DNA of 5,923 nucleotides from Flavobacterium sp. (GTDB taxonomy: Bacteria; Bacteroidota; Bacteroidia; Flavobacteriales; Flavobacteriaceae), in contig JAGORP010000116.1 of NCBI GenBank assembly GCA_018062725.1, forward strand, positions 1-5,923, given 5' to 3'. Each line of letters begins with the position of its first letter. Position 1 is the first letter of the stretch. Shown piece after piece: positions 5,899 through 5,923 of this stretch. A program made the translations under genes and the position numbers. The notes below the pieces were generated by a model that was not told the origin of the DNA, made no database searches, and saw nothing but the letters and a program-made list of their open reading frames with translations.

Positions 5899-5923
5899 AG
5901 GTAATAGTGCAAAGAGGTAGTGC

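Overview
The window looks like a chromosomal piece of a Flavobacterium-type member of the Bacteroidota. The DNA is AT-rich, start codons lack clear Shine-Dalgarno sequences, and promoters match the Bacteroidota form (TTG, about 20 bases, then TAnnTTTG). The gene content also fits: the 3' end of an outer-membrane barrel protein resembling the flavobacterial gliding protein RemB, followed by genes for building and completing an aa3-type cytochrome c oxidase. This is a genus-level impression from sequence features; no search was run.

Layout, all genes on the + strand. (1) Positions 1-906: the C-terminal part of the barrel protein, cut by the window edge. (2) A promoter at 925-956, then ctaB (heme O synthase, TTG start at 980), which overlaps by one base a short five-helix oxidase subunit III-like protein (1882-2463). 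(3) A second promoter-like element (2477-2484), then a longer subunit III with a roughly 117-residue insert (2507-3484) and the small subunit IV (3501-3851), closed by a strong hairpin terminator (3872-3897). (4) A third promoter element fused to the terminator T-run (3897-3904), then a cysteine-free SCO-like membrane-anchored protein (best start 3929, not the upstream TTG at 3902), a canonical SCO1/SenC copper chaperone (4608-5291) and a DUF420 membrane protein (5345-5884). The last 39 bases hold only a short tandem repeat.

How the genes work together: CtaB makes heme O, the precursor of heme A for subunit I. The subunit III and IV proteins surround the catalytic core. SCO delivers copper to the CuA site of subunit II, and DUF420 proteins are linked to oxidase maturation. 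Subunits I and II and heme A synthase are absent, so the core must be encoded elsewhere; in relatives it lies near the alternative complex III genes (family knowledge, not visible here). The parts least explained by standard annotation are the cysteine-free SCO-like paralog next to a normal SCO, the insert in the long subunit III, and the divergent second subunit III that lacks the usual acidic residues. I found no mobile element, CRISPR array, RNA gene or defence system.
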